Source: Methyloversatilis sp. RAC08
Lineage (GTDB): Bacteria; Pseudomonadota; Gammaproteobacteria; Burkholderiales; Rhodocyclaceae
Assembly: GCF_001713355.1 (NCBI RefSeq)
Contig: NZ_CP016448.1
Coordinates: forward strand, 2,666,001-2,730,000
Direction of reading: 5' to 3'
DNA: 64,000 bases
Below are positions 54,966 through 64,000 of the stretch, one piece after another. Below the pieces are notes generated by a model. It ran no database searches, was not told where the DNA came from, and saw only the letters and a program-made list of their open reading frames with translations. The translations under genes and the position numbers were made by a program. How positions within the stretch are numbered: position 1 is the stretch's first letter; every line of letters starts with the position of its first letter.

Positions 54966-56417
54966 TCAGTCGCCGCGTACGGCGTCGGTATCCGGCGCGT
55001 CCATGCGGTGGTACAGCGTCGTGCGCGCGATGCCCAGCAGACGTGCCGCCGCACTGACATTGCCGCGCGCCAGACGCATGGCAGCGTCTATGTAGGCGCT
55101 TTCCCATTCGCGCAGCCGGGCGTCGAGCCGGAAGCCGCCGGCGCGCAGCTCGTCGAGTGCGACATCCGACAGCTCGCGCGCCGGTGCGTCGTACAGCGCC
55201 GGCCCGGCCGGTGTGTTGCCGGCCGGGTCGAATTCCGCCTGCAGATCGGCCAGTTCCACTTTGCGCCCGGGATACTTGGTCGACAGCCGGATGACGATAT
55301 TGCGCAGTTCGCGCACGTTGCCGGGAAATCCGTACGCCAGCCAGGCCGCTCGCGCGTCGGCTGACAGCGAAAACGGCAGTCTTTCGAGTTGGGAGCAGAA
55401 CTGCCCGCGGAAGTGCTCGAGCAGCTGCAGCCGGTCGCTGCCCATGTCGCGCAACGCCGGCAGGGTGATCGTGAATACGCTGAGCCGGTGATACAGATCC
55501 GACCGGAAGCGCCCGGCACGGACTTCCTCGCTCAGATCGCGATTGGTGGCCGCGATGATGCGCGCGCTTGAACGACGCAACTGCGTTTCGCCGACCCGCT
55601 GGTACTCGCCGTTCTCGAGCACGCGCAGCAGCTTGGCCTGGAGGTCGAGCGGCAATTCGCCGATTTCGTCGAGGAACAGGCTGCCTGACGCGGCCTCCTC
55701 GAAATAGCCTGCACGTGCCGTCTGTGCGCCGGTGAACGCGCCGCGCGCATGGCCGAACAGCGTCGGTTCGACCAGACTGGGCGAAATGGCGGCGCAGTTG
55801 AGCGCCAGAAAAGGCTGGCCGCCGCGCGTCGTGCCGGCGTGCAGGCAGTTGGCGACAATGTCCTTTCCGGTGCCCGACTCGCCTTCTACCAGCACCGGAT
55901 ACGGCAGGTCGGCGTACTGCACGATCTGCGCACGCAGCCGGATGACCGGCTCGCTGTCTCCGATCAGCGCCGGCAGGTCGGGTGGCGGCGGGCTGCAGGT
56001 GTCGGCCAGTTGCCGCAGCAGCGCATGCAGTGCCGCAGGCTGCGCCGGTTTGGACACGAATTCCATGGCGCCGAGGGCACGGGCATGGCGTGCTAGGCCG
56101 TCTTCTCCCTGACCGGACAGCACCACGATTCGGGTGTCCGGCGCATGAGCCAACAGGTCGGCGATCAGTGCATAACCTTCATCCGGCCGATGCGGGCAGG
56201 GCGGCAGCCCGAGATCGATCAGCGCCAGTTTCGGAGGCGCCGGCTGCTCGCGCAGCCACGCGATGGCCGCACTGCGCGAGGCGCGGCTGGTGACGAGAAA
56301 ATCCGCCTCGAGCATGAAGCTCAGTGAATCGGCAATCAGCGGATCGTCATCGACGATCAGCAGTCCGGGCCGCGGCGCTTCGGTTCTCGTCGGGCGGTCA
56401 GCATTCGCGAAGGTCAT
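54966..56417 (-). CDS. Sigma-54-dependent response regulator
   Basis: 483 aa NtrC-type regulator: receiver domain (about 15-135) with acidic pair VDDDP and phospho-acceptor Asp in LIDLGLPP, and Lys in [11 protein letters not shown]+ domain with GESGTGKD, the sigma-54-contacting GAFTGA and LFLDEIGEL, followed by a Fis-type helix-turn-helix ([23 protein letters not shown]). It is the first gene of the pilus operon, so it probably controls the pilus genes; the partner histidine kinase is not in the window. I found no clear GG-N10-GC promoter in the short gaps downstream. Confidence 0.92.
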   Translation of the reverse strand: MTFANADRPTRTEAPRPGLLIVDDDPLIADSLSFMLEADFLVTSRASRSAAIAWLREQPAPPKLALIDLGLPPCPHRPDEGYALIADLLAHAPDTRIVVLSGQGEDGLARHARALGAMEFVSKPAQPAALHALLRQLADTCSPPPPDLPALIGDSEPVIRLRAQIVQYADLPYPVLVEGESGTGKDIVANCLHAGTTRGGQPFLALNCAAISPSLVEPTLFGHARGAFTGAQTARAGYFEEAASGSLFLDEIGELPLDLQAKLLRVLENGEYQRVGETQLRRSSARIIAATNRDLSEEVRAGRFRSDLYHRLSVFTITLPALRDMGSDRLQLLEHFRGQFCSQLERLPFSLSADARAAWLAYGFPGNVRELRNIVIRLSTKYPGRKVELADLQAEFDPAGNTPAGPALYDAPARELSDVALDELRAGGFRLDARLREWESAYIDAAMRLARGNVSAAARLLGIARTTLYHRMDAPDTDAVRGD

Positions 56418-56460
56418 GGCCGATGATAGCGCACGCCGATCACGCATCCAGCTGCGTCGC

Positions 56461-56489
56461 TGCGGCCTGCGGAGTGCCTCTGCTACAAT
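56461..56489 (+). promoter_or_regulatory. Extended -10 promoter of the mla operon
   Basis: TGCTACAAT (56481-56489) is an extended -10 element (TGn plus TACAAT), 33 bp before the mlaF GTG. The -35 position at a 17-bp spacing is TGCGGC, a poor match, as is common with extended -10 promoters. It lies in the 104-bp gap divergent from the response regulator. Confidence 0.5.
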
Positions 56490-56521
56490 CACGCTCCCTG
56501 CCACCTGCATACTCCGTTCTC

Positions 56522-57343
56522 GTGTCACTGTCCCCACCGGCCGAAGACATCCTGGTCGACCTGAAGAACGTCGACTTTGCCTACGACACGCGGCCCATTC
56601 TTTCCGGCATCAATCTGCGCATTCCGCGCGGCAAGCTGGTCGCCATCATGGGCGGCAGCGGCTGCGGGAAGACGACATTGCTGCGCCTGATAGGAGGCCA
56701 GCTCAAACCGACGGCGGGCCACCTGACGGTGGACGGTCAGGAGCTTGCACGGCTGTCGCGCCGCGAAATGTATGCCGCCAGGCGGCGCATGGGCATGCTG
56801 TTCCAGTTTGGCGCGCTGTTCACCGATCTGAACGTGTTCGACAACGTGGCCTTTCCGTTGCGCGAACACACCGACCTTCCGCCCGACATGATCCGCGACC
56901 TGGTCATGACCAAACTGCATGCAGTCGGGTTGCGCGGTGCGTGGAAGCTGATGCCGGCCGAACTGTCCGGAGGCATGGCGCGTCGCGTCGCGCTGGCTCG
57001 TGCCGTGGCGCTCGACCCGATGCTCATCATGTACGACGAGCCGTTTGCCGGGCTTGACCCGATTTCCCTTGCCGTGGTTGGCCAGTTGATCCGCCGGCTC
57101 AATGACGCGCTTGGAGCAAGTTCGATCATGGTGACGCACGACGTGCACGAATCGCTCGAAATCGTCGACTACCTGTATTTCCTGTCGGCCGGCAAGGTGG
57201 TAGCCGAAGGTACGCCGGACGACATTCGCGCCTCGACCGATCCATTCGTGCATCAGTTCGTCAATGCGGAAATCGACGGGCCACTGCCGTTCCATTTCCC
57301 GGGCGACGACTACAGGACAACCCTGATGGAGACACACGCATGA
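56522..57343 (+). CDS. mlaF: Phospholipid transport ATP-binding protein MlaF
   Basis: ABC ATPase that powers phospholipid movement between outer and inner membranes. About 273 aa. Walker A GGSGCGKTTL, Q-loop FQFGALFTDL, signature LSGGMARRVALARA, Walker B LIMYDEPFAGLDPIS and the switch His in MVTHDVHE. The start is taken as GTG at 56522 (SLSPPAEDILVDL); a frame extension further left overlaps the divergent gene and is rejected. It overlaps mlaE by 4 bp. Confidence 0.95.
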   Translation: MSLSPPAEDILVDLKNVDFAYDTRPILSGINLRIPRGKLVAIMGGSGCGKTTLLRLIGGQLKPTAGHLTVDGQELARLSRREMYAARRRMGMLFQFGALFTDLNVFDNVAFPLREHTDLPPDMIRDLVMTKLHAVGLRGAWKLMPAELSGGMARRVALARAVALDPMLIMYDEPFAGLDPISLAVVGQLIRRLNDALGASSIMVTHDVHESLEIVDYLYFLSAGKVVAEGTPDDIRASTDPFVHQFVNAEIDGPLPFHFPGDDYRTTLMETHA

Positions 57344-58128
57344 TCGCGCGGGTGCTGCGCTCGATGGGCGCGCGCACGCTGGACGGACTGTGGCGGCTGG
57401 GCTTTGCCAGCCGCTTCTTCGTCGCCGTGCTGATGCGCTCGGGCACGGCCTTTTCGCGCTTCTCGCTGACCATCCGCGAGGTGTTTTCGACCGGCGTGCT
57501 GTCGCTGATCATCATCATGGTGTCTGGCTTCTTCGTCGGTCTGGTGCTCGGTCTGCAGGGGTACGAAACGCTGCAGCGCTACGGTTCGAGCGAGGCGCTG
57601 GGCATTCTGGTGGCGCTGTCGCTGGTGCGCGAACTGGGGCCGGTGGTCGCCGGGCTGCTGTTCGCCAGCCGCGCAGGTTCGGCGCTGACGGCCGAAATCG
57701 GTCTGATGAAGACAACCGAGCAGCTCAAGGCGATGGACATGATGGCGGTCGACCCGATCGCGCGTGTCGTGGCGCCGCGCTTCTGGGGCGGCGTCATTTC
57801 GATGCCGCTGCTGGCCGCGCTGTTTTCGATGATGGGCGTGTTCGGTGCCTGGTTCATCGGTGTCGTGTTCATCGGGGTCGACGATGGTGCCTTCTGGTCG
57901 CAGATGCAGGCATCGGTCGATTTCCGCTACGACATCGTGAACGGCATCATCAAGAGTGTGGTGTTCGGCTTTGCGGTGTCGCTGATCGCGGTTTTCGAAG
58001 GTTACGATTCGGCCCCGACCGCCGAGGGCGTGTCACGCGCGATCACGCGAACTGTTGTCAATTCGGCGCTCACCATACTGGCGCTGGACTTTGTGCTTAC
58101 ATCCTTCATGTTCAGGGGTAACGGATGA
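57340..58128 (+). CDS. mlaE: Phospholipid transport permease MlaE
   Basis: 262 aa permease with about five to six membrane segments and the MlaE hallmarks LSLVRELGPVVAGLLFASRAGSALTAE and the coupling region TTEQLKAMDMMAVDP. The inner-membrane core of MlaFEDB. It overlaps mlaF and mlaD by 4 bp each. Confidence 0.96.
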   Translation: MIARVLRSMGARTLDGLWRLGFASRFFVAVLMRSGTAFSRFSLTIREVFSTGVLSLIIIMVSGFFVGLVLGLQGYETLQRYGSSEALGILVALSLVRELGPVVAGLLFASRAGSALTAEIGLMKTTEQLKAMDMMAVDPIARVVAPRFWGGVISMPLLAALFSMMGVFGAWFIGVVFIGVDDGAFWSQMQASVDFRYDIVNGIIKSVVFGFAVSLIAVFEGYDSAPTAEGVSRAITRTVVNSALTILALDFVLTSFMFRGNG

Positions 58129-58601
58129 ACCGTACTGTGCTCGACCTCTGGGTCGGTGTGTTCGTGGCGATCGGCGTGGCCGCGGTGTTGTTTCTGGCAC
58201 TAAAGGTCGGCAACCTTGCGTCCGCTAACATAGGCGAGACATACAGGCTGCAAGCCAACTTTGATAACATCGGTGGCCTGAAGCCGCGTGCGCCCGTAAA
58301 AAGTTCGGGCGTTGTGGTCGGGCGGGTGACGGAAATCACCTTTGATCCCACTCTTTATGTCGCGGTGGTCAAGATGGATGTCGATAAGCGGTATGTTTTC
58401 CCGCGTGACACGTTTGCGACCATCCTGACGTCAGGCTTGCTTGGCGAGCAGTACATCGGTTTTGAAGTCGGTGGCGATACGGAAATGCTCGCCGCCGGCG
58501 CAACGATAACGAAAACGCAGTCTGCGGTAGTGCTTGAAAAGCTGATAAGTCAGTTCATGTTCAACAAGGCTGCCGAGAGCCCGCAGGCTCCCGAGCAGTG
58601 A
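58125..58601 (+). CDS. mlaD: MCE-domain phospholipid-binding protein MlaD
   Basis: 158 aa. N-terminal transmembrane anchor (about residues 8-28, VGVFVAIGVAAVLFLAL) and one MCE domain (about 40-117, YRLQANFDNIGGLKPRAPVK ... GLLGEQYIGFEVG). Its hexamer forms the lipid channel on MlaE in the periplasm. Overlaps mlaE by 4 bp; the stop is followed closely by mlaA. Confidence 0.95.
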   Translation: MNRTVLDLWVGVFVAIGVAAVLFLALKVGNLASANIGETYRLQANFDNIGGLKPRAPVKSSGVVVGRVTEITFDPTLYVAVVKMDVDKRYVFPRDTFATILTSGLLGEQYIGFEVGGDTEMLAAGATITKTQSAVVLEKLISQFMFNKAAESPQAPEQ

Positions 58602-58633
58602 TGTGCGTAATGCATAGCCGGGAAGCTCTCCAG

Positions 58634-59497
58634 ATGACCCATACAAAAAAGCAGACATCGAATATGCGTCCGGTGCTCGCTGCAGCCATCGCTGCAGCGC
58701 TGATGACTGGTTGCGCGACCTCGGGCAATCCGAAGGATCCGATCGAAGGGTTCAATCGCGCGATCTTTTCGTTCAACGAAACGGTCGACAAGGCGCTCAT
58801 CAAGCCCGTCGCGCAGGGCTATGACTACATCACGCCGACGCCTGTCCAGACCGGGGTGTCGAACTTCTTCGGCAACATCGCGGATCTGTGGATCGGTTTC
58901 AACAACCTGATCCAGGGCAAGCCGGGCGAAGCACTGTCCGATGTCGGGCGCGTTGTGATCAATACGACCATCGGCATCGTCGGTCTGTTCGACGTGGCCA
59001 CCGGCATGGGTCTCGAAAAGCACGAGGAAGATTTCGGTCAGACCTTGGGCCGCTGGGGCGTTGGCGATGGCGCGTATGTCGTGCTGCCGATCATCGGACC
59101 GCGCACGCTGCGTGATACCGGAGGTTTCCTGGTGGATGTCTGGATCGATCCGGTCGCCAACCACGACCCGGTCTCGGTCCGCAATTCCGCGCTTGCACTG
59201 CGTGCCATCGATATGCGCGCCGATTTCCTGAAGGCCGAAAGCGCGATCGAAGCCGCCGCGCTCGACAAGTACGCCTACGTGCGGGATGCATATCTGCAAC
59301 GTCGCCGCAGCCTGATCTATGACGGAAATGCACCGCGCGAAAGCCCGTTCGCACAGCTCACGCCGAGCGAAAACCTGATGACGATGTTACCGATTGAAGC
59401 AACTTGGCGCTTCATGCTTGTCGGCACACCTGCCACCATGGGCGTTGATGCCATGAGTTCGCAGGCTTCGACCGAGCTAGCAGTAGCGTCAAACTGA
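58634..59497 (+). CDS. mlaA: Outer-membrane lipoprotein MlaA (VacJ)
   Basis: About 287 aa. Lipoprotein signal MRPVLAAAIAAALMTGC preceded by a short basic segment. The mature part has the VacJ opening DPIEGFNRAIFSFNETVDK and the channel region PIIGPRTLRDTGGFLVD. It extracts misplaced phospholipids from the outer leaflet and hands them to MlaC. Several in-frame starts exist from 58598; I chose 58634 because GGGAAG lies upstream and it gives a normal signal. Within the mla operon, as often in betaproteobacteria. Confidence 0.92.
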   Translation: MTHTKKQTSNMRPVLAAAIAAALMTGCATSGNPKDPIEGFNRAIFSFNETVDKALIKPVAQGYDYITPTPVQTGVSNFFGNIADLWIGFNNLIQGKPGEALSDVGRVVINTTIGIVGLFDVATGMGLEKHEEDFGQTLGRWGVGDGAYVVLPIIGPRTLRDTGGFLVDVWIDPVANHDPVSVRNSALALRAIDMRADFLKAESAIEAAALDKYAYVRDAYLQRRRSLIYDGNAPRESPFAQLTPSENLMTMLPIEATWRFMLVGTPATMGVDAMSSQASTELAVASN

Positions 59498-59527
59498 CCG
59501 CTTCAGTGCCCCCGGCCAGTCTGGCGG

Positions 59528-59572
59528 GGCCGTGTGGTCTAGACGGCCTGTCGCGTGGCGACAGGCCTTTTT
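59528..59572 (+). terminator. Terminator with overlapping alternative hairpin before mlaC
   Basis: GGCCTGTCGC (59545-59554), GTG loop, GCGACAGGCC (59558-59567) and TTTTT (59568-59572) make a strong intrinsic terminator. The upstream GGCCGT (59528-59533) can instead pair with ACGGCC (59543-59548), which would consume the left arm. The mlaC ATG is only 16 nt past the T-run. This leaves no room for another promoter, so mlaC must be reached by read-through. Confidence 0.8.
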
Positions 59573-59587
59573 CATCTGGGAGAACCC

Positions 59588-60208
59588 ATGTTCAAACGCA
59601 TATTTCAACTGTTTCTGCTGACTTTCGCCCTGAGCGCCAGCGCCCAGGCGAACGTCGCGAAGACGCCCGATACGCTCGTCAAGGAAGTGACCGAAGAGGT
59701 GTTGAACACCCTGCGGACCGATGCGGCCATCAAGGCGGGCGACAAGAAGCGCGCGGCAGAACTGGTGGAAACCCAGGTGATCCCTCACTTCAATTTTTCG
59801 CGCATGACGCAGCTGGCCATGGGTCGCGAGTGGACGAATGCGTCGGACGAGCAGAAGGGTCAGCTGATCACCGAGTTTCGTACGCTGCTGGTGCGCACCT
59901 ATTCGAATGCCTTGACCAGCTACAAGAACGAGACGGTTGAATTCGATCCGTTCCGCATGGCGCCCGAGCAGACCGACGTGACGGTCAAGACCAAGGTCGT
60001 TCGCGCAGGCGGACGTCCGATCCCGATCGACTATGCGCTCGAGAAGAACGGCGAAGGCTGGAAGGTGTATGACGTCAGCGTCGCGGGTGTCAGTCTTGTG
60101 ACCAATTATCGCGAAACCTTTGCCGCCGAAATTCGTGCCGGCGGCGTCGACGGTCTCGTCAAGTCCCTGCGCTCCAAGAATTCTCCGCCGGCAGCCGCGG
60201 CAAAATGA
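59588..60208 (+). CDS. mlaC: Periplasmic phospholipid shuttle MlaC
   Basis: 206 aa. Signal peptide 1-22 (FKRIFQLFLLTFALSASAQA). The mature protein belongs to the Ttg2D/MlaC family: VIPHFNFSRMTQLAMGREW, LITEFRTLLVRTYSNAL and VSVAGVSLVTNYRETF. It carries phospholipid between MlaA and MlaFEDB. GGGAG lies before the ATG. It overlaps mlaB by 4 bp and is preceded by an intra-operon terminator-like structure. Confidence 0.95.
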   Translation: MFKRIFQLFLLTFALSASAQANVAKTPDTLVKEVTEEVLNTLRTDAAIKAGDKKRAAELVETQVIPHFNFSRMTQLAMGREWTNASDEQKGQLITEFRTLLVRTYSNALTSYKNETVEFDPFRMAPEQTDVTVKTKVVRAGGRPIPIDYALEKNGEGWKVYDVSVAGVSLVTNYRETFAAEIRAGGVDGLVKSLRSKNSPPAAAAK

Positions 60209-60501
60209 TTGCGCTGGATGGAGATGTACTGCGGGTGACCGGCGCGATGCGCCTGGCCGAGGCGGTCAGTCTGCGCGACGCCGGTCTCGCATTGATCGGA
60301 TCGGCCAGATCGATCGATCTGTCCGGAGTGAGCGAAGTGGATTCGGCTGCGATCGCCGTACTGCTTGCCTGGGAACGTGCGTCGTCGGGTTCGGCGGGTC
60401 CGCTGCCGGTCGTCGGTGCCCCCGAAGGACTGCTCAGCCTGTCCAATCTGTACGAAGTGTCGTCGTTCTGCGGACTTGACGCCGCGTCGTCCGCACGCTG
60501 A
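60205..60501 (+). CDS. mlaB: STAS-domain protein MlaB
   Basis: 98 aa. A single STAS domain: LRVTGAMRLAEAVSLRDAG, then IDLSGVSEVDSAAIAVLLAW, with the conserved Ser in the VDSA turn. It binds MlaF and stabilises the transporter. ATGA overlap with mlaC. Confidence 0.92.
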   Translation: MIALDGDVLRVTGAMRLAEAVSLRDAGLALIGSARSIDLSGVSEVDSAAIAVLLAWERASSGSAGPLPVVGAPEGLLSLSNLYEVSSFCGLDAASSAR

Positions 60502-60543
60502 TCGCTGTCATTCCCGGCACCGCCGCGGTGCCCGCCCCGATGC

Positions 60544-61464
60544 ATGTCCATGTCTGATCCTTCCGCCGCCTTGCTGATCGATGGCGTCTGCAAGCGATAC
60601 GGCTCGCTTCAGGCGCTTGATCATGTATCCCTGAACGTTCGGCAGGGTGAATTCTTCGGCCTGCTCGGCCCGAACGGTGCCGGCAAGACCACGCTGATCT
60701 CCCTGCTTGCCGGACTTGGACGCGCCGACTCCGGCGTGATACAGGTAATGGGGCACGACGTCGTTGCCGACTATCGCGATGCACGGCGCAACCTGGGTGT
60801 GGTGCCGCAGGAACTCGTATTCGATCCCTTCTTCACAGTGCGCGAAACACTGCGCATCCAGTCCGGCTACTTCGGCTTGCGTCGCAACGATGACTGGATA
60901 GACGAAATACTGCATCACCTCGATCTCCACACGAAGGCAGACGTGAACATGCGCGCGCTGTCCGGTGGCATGAAGCGGCGGGTGCTGGTCGCGCAGGCTC
61001 TGGTGCACCGGCCGCCGGTCATCGTGCTCGACGAACCGACTGCAGGCGTCGATGTCGAGTTGCGTCAGGGACTGTGGGCCTTTGTGCGCGATCTGAACCG
61101 GCAGGGCCACACCATCGTGCTGACCACTCACTATCTGGAAGAAGCGGAAAGTCTGTGCGGGCGCATCGCCATGCTGAAGCAGGGGCGGGTGATTGCACTC
61201 GACAATACCGCCGATCTGCTGGCGCGGCCTATCCAGCAGACGCTGCGTCTTCGCCTGCGCGGCGACGTTGCGCTGCCAGTCGATCTGCGCGCCGCGGCGC
61301 GCGTGACCGCAGATGGGCGCGTCGCGCTTGCGCTCGACAACGCCGATGCGGTAAGCGCCTGCCTCGCCCGCCTGCACGCAGCTGGCGTCGGGCTGGAAGA
61401 GATCGAACTGGTCCGTCCGGATCTGGAAGACGTGTTCATTTCCATCATGCAGGAGGCCGCGTGA
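60544..61464 (+). CDS. ABC-2 exporter ATP-binding protein (YadG-like)
   Basis: 306 aa. Walker A GPNGAGKTTL, signature LSGGMKRRVLVAQALVH, Walker B VIVLDEPTAGVD and switch His TTHYLEEAE, followed by a C-terminal regulatory segment (about 230-306). Resembles YadG/CcmA-type ATPases; the substrate is unknown. ATGs at 60544 and 60550 are both possible. It overlaps the permease gene as GTGA and follows mlaB by about 40 bp, so it may be cotranscribed with mla. Confidence 0.92.
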   Translation: MSMSDPSAALLIDGVCKRYGSLQALDHVSLNVRQGEFFGLLGPNGAGKTTLISLLAGLGRADSGVIQVMGHDVVADYRDARRNLGVVPQELVFDPFFTVRETLRIQSGYFGLRRNDDWIDEILHHLDLHTKADVNMRALSGGMKRRVLVAQALVHRPPVIVLDEPTAGVDVELRQGLWAFVRDLNRQGHTIVLTTHYLEEAESLCGRIAMLKQGRVIALDNTADLLARPIQQTLRLRLRGDVALPVDLRAAARVTADGRVALALDNADAVSACLARLHAAGVGLEEIELVRPDLEDVFISIMQEAA

Positions 61465-62219
61465 GCATCGCGCTGCGTACCCTTCTATATAAGGAGGTGC
61501 TGCGCTTCTGGAAGGTCGGCTTCCAGACCGTCGGCGCGCCGGTGCTGACTGCGCTGCTCTACCTGCTGGTGTTTTCGCACGTGCTCGACCGTCAGGTCGA
61601 AGTGTACGGTGGCGTGAGCTACACGGCCTTCCTGGTACCCGGTCTGGTGATGATGAGCCTGCTGCAGAACGCGTTCTCCAACAGTTCCTCATCGCTGATC
61701 CAGTCGAAGGTGACCGGCAACATCGTATTCGTGCTGCTGCCGCCGATTTCGTATCGCGAGTTCTACGCCGCCTATGTGCTGGCGGCGGTCATCCGCGGGC
61801 TGGTGGTCGGCGCCGGCGTCTGGCTGGTGACGCTGTGGTTCGTCGAACTGCCCTATGCGCATCCGCTGTGGATAATTTTTTTCGCCACATTGGGCGGCGC
61901 CATACTGGCCAGCCTCGGCGTGATCGCCGGCATCTGGGCCGACAAGTTCGATCAGCTGGCAGCCTTCCAGAATTTCGTCGTGATGCCGCTCACCTTCCTG
62001 TCCGGTGTGTTCTACTCCATCCACTCGCTGCCGGCGTTCTGGCAGACGGTGTCGCACGTCAATCCATTTTTCTACATGATCGATGGTTTCCGCTACGGCT
62101 TTTTCGGCCAGTCGGATGTTTCGCCGTGGATCAGTGCCCTCGTCGCAGGCGGCAGTTTCGTGGCCTTGACTTATGCCACGCTGAAAATGCTGGCCCGCGG
62201 CTACAAATTGAGAAATTGA
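61461..62219 (+). CDS. ABC-2 type permease (YadH-like)
   Basis: 252 aa with six hydrophobic segments and the ABC-2 signature region near residues 180-215 (VVMPLTFLSGVFYSIHSLP). GTG start at 61461, preceded by AGGAGG and overlapping the ATPase stop. Partner of the YadG-like protein; the pair commonly sits between mla and bolA-murA in this group of bacteria. The transported molecule is unknown. Confidence 0.92.
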   Translation: MSIALRTLLYKEVLRFWKVGFQTVGAPVLTALLYLLVFSHVLDRQVEVYGGVSYTAFLVPGLVMMSLLQNAFSNSSSSLIQSKVTGNIVFVLLPPISYREFYAAYVLAAVIRGLVVGAGVWLVTLWFVELPYAHPLWIIFFATLGGAILASLGVIAGIWADKFDQLAAFQNFVVMPLTFLSGVFYSIHSLPAFWQTVSHVNPFFYMIDGFRYGFFGQSDVSPWISALVAGGSFVALTYATLKMLARGYKLRN

Positions 62220-62220
62220 T

Positions 62221-63724
<1,504 letters not shown>

Positions 63725-63756
63725 GCGCCGCCGAATCACCCATCAAGAGGCACACC

Positions 63757-64000
63757 GTGCAAGGCATCACCCTCGCCCTGTCCAAGGGTCGCATTTTCGA
63801 AGAAACGCTGCCGCTGCTCGCGGCAGCCGGCATCGAACCGACCGATGATCCCGAAACGTCGCGCAAGCTCATTATCGGCACCAACCGGCCGGATGTACGC
63901 CTGGTCATCGTGCGCGCGTCGGATACACCGACCTATGTCCAGTACGGCGCGGCCGACATCGGCATCGCCGGCAAGGATGTGCTGCTGGAACACGGCGGCG
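63757..64000 (+). CDS. hisG: ATP phosphoribosyltransferase HisG, short form (partial, runs off window)
   Basis: First step of histidine synthesis. Only the first 81 codons are present: [57 protein letters not shown]. Start GTG at 63757 with AGAGG upstream. The absence of an N-terminal extension and this opening fit the short, HisZ-dependent form. Confidence 0.95.
   Translation, partial: MQGITLALSKGRIFEETLPLLAAAGIEPTDDPETSRKLIIGTNRPDVRLVIVRASDTPTYVQYGAADIGIAGKDVLLEHGG

Overview
The window is about 64% GC bacterial DNA. Its gene content and order (mlaFED-mlaA-mlaC-mlaB, a yadGH-like ABC pair, bolA, murA and short-form hisG; aceE-aceF-lpdA with lipoylated subunits; a Porin_4-type porin; an MSHA-like pilus operon) point to a betaproteobacterium, most likely of the Rhodocyclales/Burkholderiales kind. 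This is inferred from families and synteny; no rRNA gene or other phylogenetic marker is present.

Region 1 (1-21784, minus strand) is a two-partner secretion locus. A TpsB/FhaC-type outer-membrane transporter (20198-21784) is followed by a giant TpsA exoprotein whose frame is open from its start at 20034 to the left edge of the window (6,678 codons, C-terminus not seen). The passenger is built of beta-helix sequence with three families of long tandem repeats. One family is a 768-bp unit present in three essentially identical copies plus a partial fourth.

Region 2 (21972-32708, minus strand) holds phoU, rpiA, a compact four-gene cassette and the pyruvate dehydrogenase operon. The cassette contains a Tat-signal Cys-rich protein, a PqqD-like protein, an HPr-kinase-related protein and a nucleotidyltransferase-fold protein. 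It resembles the poorly understood 'HPr-rel-A' system and is my best candidate for an undescribed system, with the Tat protein as its likely substrate. A REP-like palindrome is embedded in frame in the lpdA linker.

Region 3 (33092-41904) carries a PilZ protein, nrdR, ribD, an IS110-family element next to a cluster of REP-like sequences, htrA/degQ, folE, a porin with a strong terminator, and a Phd/VapBC-type toxin-antitoxin pair with its own promoter and operator.

Region 4 (41948-56417, minus strand) is one long, mostly ATGA-overlapped operon for an MSHA-like type IV pilus or pseudopilus. It runs from a sigma-54 response regulator through MshM, MshL, MshN, MshE, MshG, MshI, MshJ and MshK-like proteins to two pilin-like proteins and a membrane adenylate cyclase. 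The mshN-like gene carries an in-frame amber codon. No major pilin or prepilin peptidase is in the window.

Region 5 (56461-64000, plus strand) is the Mla phospholipid transport operon, with a terminator/anti-terminator-like structure just before mlaC. It is followed by the ABC exporter pair, bolA, murA and the start of hisG.
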